The notes: generated from the sequence alone by a model not told the origin. Shown: positions 1 to 7,108, counted from the stretch's first letter. The stretch is 18,167 nucleotides of DNA from Actinomycetes bacterium (GCA_014190175.1 BJFZ01000011.1:16625-34791), one strand, 5' to 3'. Made by a program: numbers and translations.

Positions 1-789
1 GCTTCATATTTGCGAACAGGAGCATTAAATGCAGAATTAGCACAAAAGGGACCGGTAAAACCGATCTGGGTTGATATTACTAAAACTGCTGAAGTAATTG
101 CTGCACTCGATTGTGCACACATGCTTTATTTTGAATCACCAACAAATCCACTACTAGATGTGGCCGAAGTTCAAAAATTTATTGACGCAGCACGGACGCG
201 AAAAATTTTAGTAGTAGTTGACAATACTTTTGCAACTCCGCTAAATCAAAAGCCTTTAGATATGGGTGCGGATGTGGTTATCCACTCTTTAACAAAAGCA
301 ATCTCTGGACACAGTGATATTTTGCTTGGTACGGCCATAACTAAATCTGCAGATCTTTATGAAAAATTGTTGGTTCATCGCAAATTTCACGGATCAATTG
401 CTGGCCCATTTGAAGCATGGTTGGCGCTTCGTGGAGTGCGGACTTTTCCGCTGCGGCTACGCCAAGCAAGTGAAAGCGCCGCTATTTTGGTGGAGCGATT
501 AAAAAAAGATCCAGCTATTTCACGAGTGCGGTATCCAGGTTTTGGTTTTATGATCTCAATTGAATTTCATGGAGGTGCGGTAGCCGCTGATAAAGCGCTA
601 GCGGCGGCGAAAATTTGGAGTAATGCAACAAGTCTTGGGGGAGTTGAATCTCTATGGGAGCGACGCCGGTTGCATCCTGAAGAGCCAGATACCGTTCCAG
701 AGAGTTTGATTCGAATGTCAGTTGGTTGTGAACATGTTGAAGATTTATGGAGTGATTTAGCACAAGCATTACTTAGTACTGGCAAATAG
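1..789 (+). CDS. Cys/Met-metabolism PLP enzyme (cystathionine gamma-synthase/lyase-like), 5' end missing
   Basis: The reading frame is open from base 1, so this is the C-terminal 262 residues of a protein of roughly 380-400; the TTG at 10 is internal. The family carries out gamma/beta-replacement or elimination on cystathionine, homoserine esters or related sulfur amino acids in the cytoplasm. Family signatures seen are ESPTNPLLDV, VVDNTFATP, and HSLTKAISGHSD, whose Lys (codon 295-297) should form the PLP Schiff base. The C-terminal domain has SLGGVESL and SVGCEHVEDLWSDL. After GGVES the sequence runs WERRRLHPEEPDT instead of the common IEHPA of textbook MetB/MetC; as I recall, this resembles an actinobacterial subclass often labelled just trans-sulfuration enzyme. 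The precise reaction (synthase, gamma-lyase, beta-lyase) cannot be settled. The next gene starts 37 bp downstream and may be co-transcribed. Confidence 0.88.
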   Translation, partial: ASYLRTGALNAELAQKGPVKPIWVDITKTAEVIAALDCAHMLYFESPTNPLLDVAEVQKFIDAARTRKILVVVDNTFATPLNQKPLDMGADVVIHSLTKAISGHSDILLGTAITKSADLYEKLLVHRKFHGSIAGPFEAWLALRGVRTFPLRLRQASESAAILVERLKKDPAISRVRYPGFGFMISIEFHGGAVAADKALAAAKIWSNATSLGGVESLWERRRLHPEEPDTVPESLIRMSVGCEHVEDLWSDLAQALLSTGK

Positions 790-826
790 TTAACCAACCG
801 CTAGAACAAAATAGAGAGGATACAAA

Positions 827-1822
827 ATGAGTCAAGAGCCATTTCGTTGGGGAATTTTAAGCACCGGAGGAATCGCCCAACAATTCACCAGAGATGTTCA
901 GCGGTTAGCAGATCACAGAGTTGTTGCCGTTGGTTCACGTACTCAAGCTAAAGCTGATGAATTTGGCGATATCTTTCATGTGCCAAACCGTCATGCATCT
1001 TATGAATCTCTAGTAAATGATCCTTCCGTTGATGGAATCTATGTTGCTACTCATCATCCAATGCATAAGCGGGACACCATTTTGGCCCTTAATGCTGGGA
1101 AACCTGTTCTTTGTGAGAAGCCATTTGCAATGAGCGCGACAGAAACTGCAGAGATGATCAGTGTTGCTCGTTCTAAGAATTTATTATTAATGGAAGCAAT
1201 GTGGGCAAGGTTTTTGCCACATATGATTCAAGTTCGTGAAGTTATTAAAAGTGGAGTGCTTGGTGAAATCATCAGTGTTCGTGCAGATCACGGCCAATGG
1301 TTCCCAGCAAATCCAGAGTTCCGTTTGTATAAGCCAGAACTTGGTGGCGGTGCTTTATTTGACCTTGGAATTTATCCAGTTTCATTTTCATCTATGGTTC
1401 TTGGAACCCCAAGTCGAATTACAGCTCGCAGTACAAAAGCTTTTACAGGTGTCGATGGACAAACTTCGATTTTGATGGAGTTTGCTAGCGGTGCGCAAGC
1501 ATTGTTAAACACCACCAACCTTGCAGCAACTCCAAATCGCGCACTCATTGTTGGAACTGAAGCGCGCATCGAAATTGACCGCACCTTCTATGCACCAAGC
1601 ACTTTCCGCGTTATTAATAATAAGGATCAAATTATTGGTGGCTCAGATAAGAAGTACACCGGCCATGGTTTACGTGAACAAGCTATTGAATTTGCACGTT
1701 GTGTTCGTACAGGATTAAAGGAATCACCGATTCTTCCGTTGGATGAGATTCAATCAATTATGGAAACTATGACTGAGATCGCTAAGCAAATTGAATTAAC
1801 TTATCCAAAATTTGCTGAGTAA
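827..1822 (+). CDS. Gfo/Idh/MocA-family NAD(P)-dependent oxidoreductase, dihydrodiol-dehydrogenase-like
   Basis: 331 residues, a usual family length. ATG at 827 is preceded by GAGAGGA at 814-820. The N-terminal Rossmann domain (about 1-125) begins WGILSTGGIAQQF, a dinucleotide-binding turn, and ends with the family CEKP motif (96-99; Lys98 is the conserved catalytic-site lysine). MEAMWARFLP at 122-131 and GGGALFDLGIYPV at 173-185 (Asp179, Tyr183) are typical of the subgroup containing mammalian dimeric dihydrodiol dehydrogenase and bacterial sugar dehydrogenases or 1,5-anhydrofructose reductases. It most likely oxidises or reduces a sugar or cyclic polyol hydroxyl with NAD(P) in the cytoplasm. 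The substrate cannot be read from the sequence. It ends directly against the stop codon of the convergent FAD-oxidase gene with no spacer. Confidence 0.9.
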   Translation: MSQEPFRWGILSTGGIAQQFTRDVQRLADHRVVAVGSRTQAKADEFGDIFHVPNRHASYESLVNDPSVDGIYVATHHPMHKRDTILALNAGKPVLCEKPFAMSATETAEMISVARSKNLLLMEAMWARFLPHMIQVREVIKSGVLGEIISVRADHGQWFPANPEFRLYKPELGGGALFDLGIYPVSFSSMVLGTPSRITARSTKAFTGVDGQTSILMEFASGAQALLNTTNLAATPNRALIVGTEARIEIDRTFYAPSTFRVINNKDQIIGGSDKKYTGHGLREQAIEFARCVRTGLKESPILPLDEIQSIMETMTEIAKQIELTYPKFAE

Positions 1823-3229
1823 TTAATTTAGCGGTGCTTCGTAATGAAGCACTTTGCCAGGATTAAGAATCTGGTGGGGGTCAAGTGTGCGCTTAATAGC
1901 ATGCATGACTCCCACTGCTTCTTTTCCGGTCTCAGCAATTAGTGCGTCAATTTTCCCAGAACCAATTCCATGTTCTCCGGTGCAAGTTCCACCCATCTCA
2001 ATAATTTTCATAGTCAATTTGTGAGTTAATTCGCGCACTTGTGCAAGCTCTTCAGGTTTTGCTGGATCGGTAATGATCAGGGAGTGGAAATTACCATCGG
2101 CTACATGTCCCAATACCGAGTAAGGGAAACGATCAGCGCGCAAAATCGCATCTGCGGCCGATACTGCTTCAGCCAACTTAGATAATGGAACAGCCATATC
2201 AGTGCTTACTCCGCGTTTTCCAGGGTTTGCCGCAATTCCAGCCCAATAGGCGTTGTGACGGGCTTGCCATAATTTTCTACGGGCACCTTCATCAGTAGTC
2301 CATTCAAATTCAGATGCACCAAATTCAGTCACAATCTCCTTTACCGATTCAGCATCTTCAGCAACACCTTGCGGACTTCCATGAAATTCGAAAAATAATG
2401 TTGGAGTTTCAGTCAAAGTTAAGTTGTCATGTGCGTTTACATTTCGAATGCATTTTTCATCAAGAAACTCACAACGAGCGATTGCAATCCCAGAGCGAAC
2501 AACTGCGATTGCCGCCTCAACCCCTTGGGATAAATTCTCAAAACGAACAACTGCCGCTGCCATTTTCTCTGGTATGCCGTTTAACTTAAGAGTTAGTTCC
2601 GTGATTATGGCAAGAGTTCCTTCTGAACCAACAATTAATCGAGTTAAGTCATAGCCAGCGGAAAGTTTTCGAGTTTCGCGGCCAGTTTTGATAATTGTGC
2701 CGTCAGCCATAACTGCGGTCATCGCCATAACATTTTCACGCATTGAACCGTAGCGCACAGTTGTTGTGCCTGCTGCCCCAGTTGCGGCCATTCCACCAAG
2801 TGTTGCATCCGCGCCAGGATCTACCGAAAAGAAAAGTCCGTGCACTGATAATTTTTCATTAAGTGCAACACGATGCACGCCCGCTTCAACTCGTACTAGT
2901 AAATCATCAGGGCGAATTTCAATAATTTTATTCATCGGAGTTAAATCAAGACTCACTCCACCATGAAGTGGAAGGACATGTCCTTCAAGAGAAGTGCCTG
3001 CTCCAAATGCAACAACTGGAATTCGTTGTTCGTTGCAGTAACTCAATACTCGAGAAACTTCTTCGGTGGTACTTGCCATAACTACAGCCGATGGACGCAC
3101 AGGAGGAAATGCAGATTCATCACGACCATGTTGATCAAGAACCGATTCATTAGTACTAACTTGACCTGCAACAAGAGTTTGCAGATGCGTAATTTGAACC
3201 GGGGTCAGATCAACTCTGTGCTCTTCCAT
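1823..3229 (-). CDS. FAD-linked oxidase, D-lactate dehydrogenase (cytochrome) / GlcD family
   Basis: 468 residues, close to LDHD/Dld1-type D-lactate dehydrogenases and GlcD. The N-terminal FAD-binding PCMH domain (about 40-220) shows FGAGTSLEGH (75-84), DPGADATLGGMAATGAAG (137-154) and GSEGTLAIIT (201-210). The C-terminal FAD-oxidase domain carries GHVADGNFH (374-382), a metal/substrate histidine motif, CTGEHGIG (416-423) and NPGKVL (456-461). The internal segments match vertebrate LDHD, as I recall it, better than glycolate oxidase GlcD, so oxidation of D-lactate or another D-2-hydroxy acid to the keto acid is most likely, with electrons going to a quinone or cytochrome. There is no CCG iron-sulfur domain and no membrane segment. 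The start (ATG, complement of 3227-3229) lacks a clear Shine-Dalgarno. It is divergent from the hydrolase gene and convergent with the Gfo/Idh gene. Confidence 0.9.
   Translation of the reverse strand: MEEHRVDLTPVQITHLQTLVAGQVSTNESVLDQHGRDESAFPPVRPSAVVMASTTEEVSRVLSYCNEQRIPVVAFGAGTSLEGHVLPLHGGVSLDLTPMNKIIEIRPDDLLVRVEAGVHRVALNEKLSVHGLFFSVDPGADATLGGMAATGAAGTTTVRYGSMRENVMAMTAVMADGTIIKTGRETRKLSAGYDLTRLIVGSEGTLAIITELTLKLNGIPEKMAAAVVRFENLSQGVEAAIAVVRSGIAIARCEFLDEKCIRNVNAHDNLTLTETPTLFFEFHGSPQGVAEDAESVKEIVTEFGASEFEWTTDEGARRKLWQARHNAYWAGIAANPGKRGVSTDMAVPLSKLAEAVSAADAILRADRFPYSVLGHVADGNFHSLIITDPAKPEELAQVRELTHKLTMKIIEMGGTCTGEHGIGSGKIDALIAETGKEAVGVMHAIKRTLDPHQILNPGKVLHYEAPLN
1834..1852. terminator. 7-bp perfect stem-loop at a convergent gene junction
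   Basis: GTGCTTC (1834-1840), a 5-nt loop GTAAT, and GAAGCAC (1846-1852) form a perfect stem 12 bp past the Gfo/Idh stop and inside the last codons of the opposing FAD-oxidase gene. Neither side has a proper T run (plus strand continues ACTTTGCC), so it is a weak terminator at best. It may help end plus-strand transcripts or stabilise 3' ends. Confidence 0.35.
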
Positions 3230-3258
3230 GAGGCAAGCCTATGGGTTAAATTAGCCGC

Positions 3259-3286
3259 ATACTAAATATTTAGGGGAGCAGGTCAA
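3259..3286 (-). promoter_or_regulatory. candidate promoter of the FAD-oxidase gene
   Basis: Reading the minus strand: -35 TTGACC (complement of 3281-3286), a 16-bp spacer, and -10 TAGTAT (complement of 3259-3264). It would initiate near 3252, about 22 nt before the start codon. The -35 box lies next to the Shine-Dalgarno of the divergent hydrolase gene, so the 59-bp gap must serve both genes. Confidence 0.45.
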
Positions 3287-3288
3287 AA

Positions 3289-4224
3289 ATGCCATTAGAT
3301 CCGCAGGCTGCTGCTTTTTTGGCAAGAGCCAATGATGCAAATCCACCAGATATTTCTGAGGTGCCAATATCGGAAACTAGAGCTGGTTTGCAGGCTGCAA
3401 AGTTCATGAGCGGAGTTCGCGAAGATGTTGGACAAGTTACACATACATTTATTCCTGGACCAACTGCGGATTTACCAATTCGCATATTTACTCCAAAAGG
3501 TTCCGGCCCCTTTAATGGTTTAGTTTATTTTCATGGTGGCGGATGGTGTGTCTTTTTTGATGAACTCTACGAACCACAATTGCGATCATTGGTAAATTCT
3601 ACAAACTCAGTAGTAATTTCAGTAAATTATCAGAAAGCACCAGAACACAAATTTCCAATTCCTTTTGATGATTGTTATGCAACTCTTGAGTGGGTTTTTC
3701 AAAATAGTGAAGCTCTAAATATTAATCAAAATAAAATTGGCATAGCTGGGGATAGCGCTGGTGGAAATCTGGCATCCGCAGTAGCGCTCAAAGTTCGAGA
3801 TCAGGGATTGCGAACACTTGCTTACCAACTATTAATTTATCCGTGTAATGATCGCAAGTTTGATTACCCTTCAATGCTTTCAAACGCAGTGGGATATGGA
3901 TTAACAAGTAAAGGAATGGAGTGGCTTTGGGAACAGTACCTAAATGGTGATGATGATGACCAAAACCCATATGCAATTCCTCATGTGGCCAAAAGTTATA
4001 GAAATTTACCTCCAACTATAATAATTACTGCAGAATATGATGTATTACATGATGATGGTGCTGCGTATGCGCAAAAGTTAATAGTAGACAACGTTCCTAC
4101 TATCTACAGAGATTATCCGGGCCAAATTCATGGCTTCTTTAGCTACTCAGAAGATATCGATGAGGGGAAAAACCTTCGAAAAGAGTTTGCTCAAGATATA
4201 AATGGCATACTTAGTGCAGGTTAA
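3289..4224 (+). CDS. alpha/beta hydrolase, hormone-sensitive-lipase (HSL, family IV) esterase
   Basis: 311 residues, a typical size for soluble HSL-family carboxylesterases, which cleave short-chain esters. The oxyanion-hole motif is FHGGGW with HGGG at 82-85. The nucleophile elbow is GDSAGG (Ser156). The remaining triad is Asp251 in AEYDVLHDD and His281 in GQIHGFF, at family spacing, so the enzyme looks intact. ATG at 3289 follows AGGGGAG (3272-3278). There is no signal peptide, so it is cytoplasmic. GDDDDQNPY at 220-228 sits in the usual cap-proximal loop. The small membrane-protein gene follows after 28 bp and may be co-transcribed. Physiological substrate unknown. Confidence 0.92.
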   Translation: MPLDPQAAAFLARANDANPPDISEVPISETRAGLQAAKFMSGVREDVGQVTHTFIPGPTADLPIRIFTPKGSGPFNGLVYFHGGGWCVFFDELYEPQLRSLVNSTNSVVISVNYQKAPEHKFPIPFDDCYATLEWVFQNSEALNINQNKIGIAGDSAGGNLASAVALKVRDQGLRTLAYQLLIYPCNDRKFDYPSMLSNAVGYGLTSKGMEWLWEQYLNGDDDDQNPYAIPHVAKSYRNLPPTIIITAEYDVLHDDGAAYAQKLIVDNVPTIYRDYPGQIHGFFSYSEDIDEGKNLRKEFAQDINGILSAG

Positions 4225-4252
4225 TTGTTGCTTCAATAATTAGGGAGTTCAG

Positions 4253-4636
4253 ATGTCTGAGGAGTTATACATAGCCGGAAGTTGCAATATCGGCACCCGT
4301 GAAATTATGCGCCGGCGGATAGTCGCTCTGTCTGGTCTGCTGTTTGCAGCAATTACGGCCTCAATCGTGCTGGCACAGGATTCAACTAGATCAACTCGAT
4401 GGGCAGTTTTCCTTCCACTTTTGGTAGCAGCTATCGGTTGGATTCAATCACGCCGCAAATTTTGCTTGGCTTACGGATTGGCTGGGACCTTTAACTTTGG
4501 ACGAATGGGTGAGATCAAGCGAGTAAATGATCCAATCTCTCGAAATATTGATCGCAAGACTGCGCTGACCATATTGCTGCAATCCATCGGCCTGGCTTTT
4601 GCACTCACGCTGGTTTTTTACTTTTTGCCTGTATAG
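4253..4636 (+). CDS. small membrane protein of unknown function, three predicted helices
   Basis: 127 residues. ATG at 4253 is preceded by AGGGAG (4242-4247). An N-terminal segment contains YIAGSCNIGTREIMRRR, followed by hydrophobic stretches at about 23-41, 49-64 and 104-125, linked by basic loops (RSTR, SRRK, IDRK). The Arg cluster at 20-22 just before helix 1 suggests a cytoplasmic N-terminus. The GSCNIG-x-x-E-I motif ahead of the first helix looks conserved rather than random, but I do not recognise a named family. No catalytic motif is evident. It lies between the esterase gene and the regulator promoter, most likely as the last gene of the esterase transcript. Confidence 0.75.
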   Translation: MSEELYIAGSCNIGTREIMRRRIVALSGLLFAAITASIVLAQDSTRSTRWAVFLPLLVAAIGWIQSRRKFCLAYGLAGTFNFGRMGEIKRVNDPISRNIDRKTALTILLQSIGLAFALTLVFYFLPV

Positions 4637-4657
4637 CCAAAATAACGAGTAAAACTG

Positions 4658-4686
4658 TTGACATATTAAATAGGTACCGGCACGGT
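4658..4686 (+). promoter_or_regulatory. candidate regulator promoter with perfect -35 box, for a leaderless transcript
   Basis: A perfect TTGACA (4658-4663) is followed after 17 bp by CACGGT (4681-4686), which keeps only the A and final T of a -10 box. Six bases later comes the second ATG (4693). This is the geometry of a leaderless transcript and would explain the missing Shine-Dalgarno. The -10 is poor, so a different -10 or activator dependence is possible. Confidence 0.45.
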
Positions 4687-4687
4687 A
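4675..4687. repeat. 5-3-5 inverted repeat over the regulator -10 region
   Basis: TACCG-GCA-CGGTA is a perfect inverted repeat covering the proposed -10 box and touching the first ATG (4687). Its position suits an operator. It differs from the FadR-type site a few bases downstream, so it could bind another regulator or be incidental. Confidence 0.4.
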
Positions 4688-5577
4688 TGCCTATGAATGG
4701 TCAGACCAGTTCTTTAAGTGTCAGAGATCGCGCCCTGGCGCCTCCAAGTGGAAATGATCTAGAGATTGAACTTGAAGAGTTAATTTTTTCAGAGTGGGCA
4801 AACCCTGGTGATCGCCTACCTTCTGAACGTGCTCTCGCCGATCATTTTCGGGTAAGTCGTCCACTGTTGCGTGAAACATTGCGGGCGCTTGAAGGACGTG
4901 GATTAATTCGAATTGAAGCTGGACGCGGAACTTTTATTGAGGACTTGACTCAAGTCGATCCCACCAGGATTTTGTCCGCTGCACGTCAAGGATCGATCAC
5001 TCCAGCACACTTAATTCAAGCGCGGTTGATGATTGAATGTTCAGCAGCTGCGCAAGCGGCACAATTTCGCTCAATTGAAGATTTGGATGCATTGAAACTT
5101 TCTCTGTACGAAATGCACAACAGCAAAGATGCCCAAGTTCATGCAAATGCAGATATGGATTTTCATCTTCGCATAGTGACTGCATCACAAAATCCAGTGA
5201 CGCAATTGGTATACGGATCAATTAAGAATTTAGTATTTGGATTAATGACCCGAAGCGCAACAGATAACACAGTTACTAAACAGGGCCTGCCGCTTCATGA
5301 TGATGTCTATCAAGCGATTGCTGATAAAGATGCGATCCTTGCAGAACAGGTGATGCGCAAAATAATTTTAGTTTGCCAAGAACATTACGGAGATGATTTA
5401 AATTTGCCACTTTCAACGGTTTTAAATCGCAGAGCAAAGAGCAATCCAGAACATAAAGCATTGTTAAACGCTGCAAGTAAAGTAGTCCGGCAACCACTAC
5501 AAAGTTCACAGAATTCACATAATTCATCGGGACGACAAGGTGGGATCACTCGATCCAGTGGCGTAGGGCACAAATAG
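4687..5577 (+). CDS. FadR-subfamily GntR transcriptional regulator (wHTH + FCD)
   Basis: 296 residues. The winged helix-turn-helix (about 24-85) has the classic PGDRLPSERALADHFRVSRP and LEGRGLIRIEAGRGTFI elements. An FCD ligand-binding domain (about 100-237) follows, then a polar low-complexity tail (240-296). FCD metal ligands Asp156 and His160 (D-x3-H) and His204 are present, but the position 22 residues after His204, normally His, is Ile226. Two starts are possible, ATG 4687 and ATG 4693; neither has a Shine-Dalgarno and 4693 fits the promoter geometry better. It probably represses itself and may control the transporter/enzyme operon starting 188 bp downstream; the inducer may be that operon's substrate or a carboxylate intermediate, as FCD proteins usually bind organic acids. 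The link to the operon rests on position only. Confidence 0.9.
   Translation: MPMNGQTSSLSVRDRALAPPSGNDLEIELEELIFSEWANPGDRLPSERALADHFRVSRPLLRETLRALEGRGLIRIEAGRGTFIEDLTQVDPTRILSAARQGSITPAHLIQARLMIECSAAAQAAQFRSIEDLDALKLSLYEMHNSKDAQVHANADMDFHLRIVTASQNPVTQLVYGSIKNLVFGLMTRSATDNTVTKQGLPLHDDVYQAIADKDAILAEQVMRKIILVCQEHYGDDLNLPLSTVLNRRAKSNPEHKALLNAASKVVRQPLQSSQNSHNSSGRQGGITRSSGVGHK
4698..4708. promoter_or_regulatory. FadR-subfamily operator inside the regulator's first codons
   Basis: TGGTC-A-GACCA is a perfect inverted repeat and an exact match to the FadR-subfamily consensus TNGTNNNACNA; the E. coli FadR core, as I recall it, is TGGTC-N-GACCA. It occupies the first codons of the adjacent FadR/GntR gene, just downstream of the proposed transcription start, where binding would block transcription. 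Autoregulation is the natural inference. Confidence 0.6.
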
Positions 5578-5589
5578 GACGATTTTTTT

Positions 5590-5658
5590 GATCCTATAGG
5601 AAAGACCGCTTTTTAGGTCTCAGAGTTATAACGATTGCTAAATATAGGATCTTTTTTT
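5590..5658 (+). terminator. terminator-like nested hairpin with T7 run after the regulator gene
   Basis: GATCCTATA (5590-5598) pairs perfectly with TATAGGATC (5643-5651), followed at once by seven T (5652-5658). The 44-nt interior holds a second hairpin, AGACC (5603-5607) with GGTCT (5616-5620). Stem plus T run directly after the regulator stop supports Rho-independent termination, although the loop is unusually long for one. Confidence 0.6.
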
Positions 5659-5678
5659 GCCTATTCGCACCTTCTGCG

Positions 5679-5708
5679 TTGCAACCCTGTTGCAAATACC
5701 AAGATAAT
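5679..5708 (+). promoter_or_regulatory. promoter of the transporter operon with duplicated TTGCAA
   Basis: The -35-like TTGCAA (5679-5684) is followed after 18 bp by GATAAT (5703-5708), five of six matches to the -10 consensus, giving a start near 5715 and a 5' UTR of about 50 nt. A second copy, GTTGCAA (5689-5695), lies in the spacer exactly 11 bp after the first (5678-5684). The copies thus sit on the same helix face, which suggests a regulator site overlapping the promoter. Confidence 0.55.
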
Positions 5709-5727
5709 TCACCCCAACAGAGGTGAA
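5708..5727. repeat. inverted repeat TTCACC-N8-GGTGAA at the operon start site
   Basis: TTCACC (5708-5713) and GGTGAA (5722-5727) are perfect inverted arms around an 8-nt centre, overlapping the predicted transcription start. It could be an operator or a 5'-UTR hairpin. Its spacing does not match the FadR-type site in the regulator gene. Confidence 0.45.
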
Positions 5728-5764
5728 GAATTTCATCTCAAATGGACTCTAAAGGGGGCCCGTA

Positions 5765-7108
5765 GTGTCAAAGCTTAATTCGACTCGCAAGGCTGCCGCA
5801 GTAGTTGCATCACTAGCACTCGCTTTTGGTGGAATTTCTGCTGCTACCAGCTCTGCAGCAACAGTTGCTAAGGATTGGTCATGTAAGCCAACCAAGGCAA
5901 AGCCAGTAACAGTTCGTATGATCGAGTACTTTGCAGGTCCTGCTCGTACTCCACTTCTAAACTCATTTGCTCGTGCATACGAAGCAAAGACTCCAGGAGT
6001 GAAGATTGACCTTATCTCTCCATCACAAGCTGATTCACCTGCAAAGATCACTCAGCTGATTCAGGCAAACAACGTAGATATTGTTGAACCAGCTGGTTCT
6101 ATCTACAGCCAGGCAGTAGTTGCTGGACAGCTTGCAGATATTGCTAAGCAATTCAAGGCAACCAAAGCTTGGAAATTTCTAACTCCGTACACACAGGAAA
6201 TGGCAGAACAAACAACCAAGGGCAAAATTTACGGAATCGGCAATGGTTATTACACCAAGGCTTCATTCGTACGAGCCGATCGTTTCAAAGCTGCCGGAAT
6301 TCCAATTCCAAAGACCTGGGATGACATTTATGCTGCCAAGTCAATGCAAAAAGATAATCAATATGTTTACGCAATGCGTGGAGCAAGAGCTGCGCACTCA
6401 CAAGCTCTTTTTGCTATTCACGCATATTTAGCGCCAAACCTAAATGCAACTGGTCTACAGACCAAAGATGGCAAGTCAATCTTCGCAACTGCTGAAGCAA
6501 AAACTGCTTTGGACTTACTTCTTAAAATCTGGAAAGAAGCAGCACCTGCTGCATCCATTTCATGGGGTTATCCTGAAATGGTTAAAGGCTTCCACACCGG
6601 AGTCGCAAACTACTTAATCCAGGACAACGAAGTTATTCAGATCGTCGAAGAAAACTTTGAGCCTTTTTCAAAGGGTAACTGGGTCATGACTCAGATTCCT
6701 AAAGGTCCAACCGGTTACTCTGCACAGTTCATTGGCGCTGGTGGACTTTGGTCAATCACCCAATCTTCAAAGTGCAAGAACGTAGCCCTTGGTTTCCTTG
6801 ATTACATCACCCAAGATCCACAGCACGCATTGTTTGCTCGGGCTTACGGTGTTGGTCCGGTAACAACCACTGCTGCGAAGGATCCATTCTTCAAGGAAGG
6901 CGCTTGGGCAATTTATTCCAAGATCAACGCTGATCCTAAGGAACTTAAGTTCAGTGGCGTTCGTGGTCCTAAGTTGACTGAATGCTATGGAAAGGCCTAT
7001 GCAACTTTGGATACAGACATGGCGAAGCTTTTCACTGGTGACAAAACCACAGCTCAGGTCCTAAAAGAGTGGTCAGAACTGTTGGGCGCAGCGACTTGCA
7101 TCGATTAA
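5765..7108 (+). CDS. extracellular solute-binding protein of a carbohydrate-type ABC importer (family 1, MalE-like)
   Basis: 447 residues. GTG start at 5765 with AAAGGGGG at 5751-5758. A Sec signal peptide is visible: basic TRK, a hydrophobic core (about 10-27), then small residues AATSSAATVA. There is no lipobox; the first Cys (residue 40, KDWSCKP) is not in an LxxC context, so the protein looks secreted rather than lipid-anchored. The mature part has the layout of MalE-type binding proteins for sugars or related solutes, including a PKTWDDIYAA segment and RAADRF-like sugar-binding-protein patterns. Four cysteines occur in the mature protein, one three residues from the C-terminus, so disulfides are possible. 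Lysine codons are mostly AAG, unlike the permease genes next to it, which suggests high expression. First gene of the operon; ligand unknown. Confidence 0.9.
   Translation: MSKLNSTRKAAAVVASLALAFGGISAATSSAATVAKDWSCKPTKAKPVTVRMIEYFAGPARTPLLNSFARAYEAKTPGVKIDLISPSQADSPAKITQLIQANNVDIVEPAGSIYSQAVVAGQLADIAKQFKATKAWKFLTPYTQEMAEQTTKGKIYGIGNGYYTKASFVRADRFKAAGIPIPKTWDDIYAAKSMQKDNQYVYAMRGARAAHSQALFAIHAYLAPNLNATGLQTKDGKSIFATAEAKTALDLLLKIWKEAAPAASISWGYPEMVKGFHTGVANYLIQDNEVIQIVEENFEPFSKGNWVMTQIPKGPTGYSAQFIGAGGLWSITQSSKCKNVALGFLDYITQDPQHALFARAYGVGPVTTTAAKDPFFKEGAWAIYSKINADPKELKFSGVRGPKLTECYGKAYATLDTDMAKLFTGDKTTAQVLKEWSELLGAATCID

Noticed and set aside
4223..4241. AT-rich hairpin between esterase and membrane-protein genes
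   Set aside because: Eight weak pairs with a wobble, a 3-nt loop and no T run; likely to occur by chance in AT-rich DNA.
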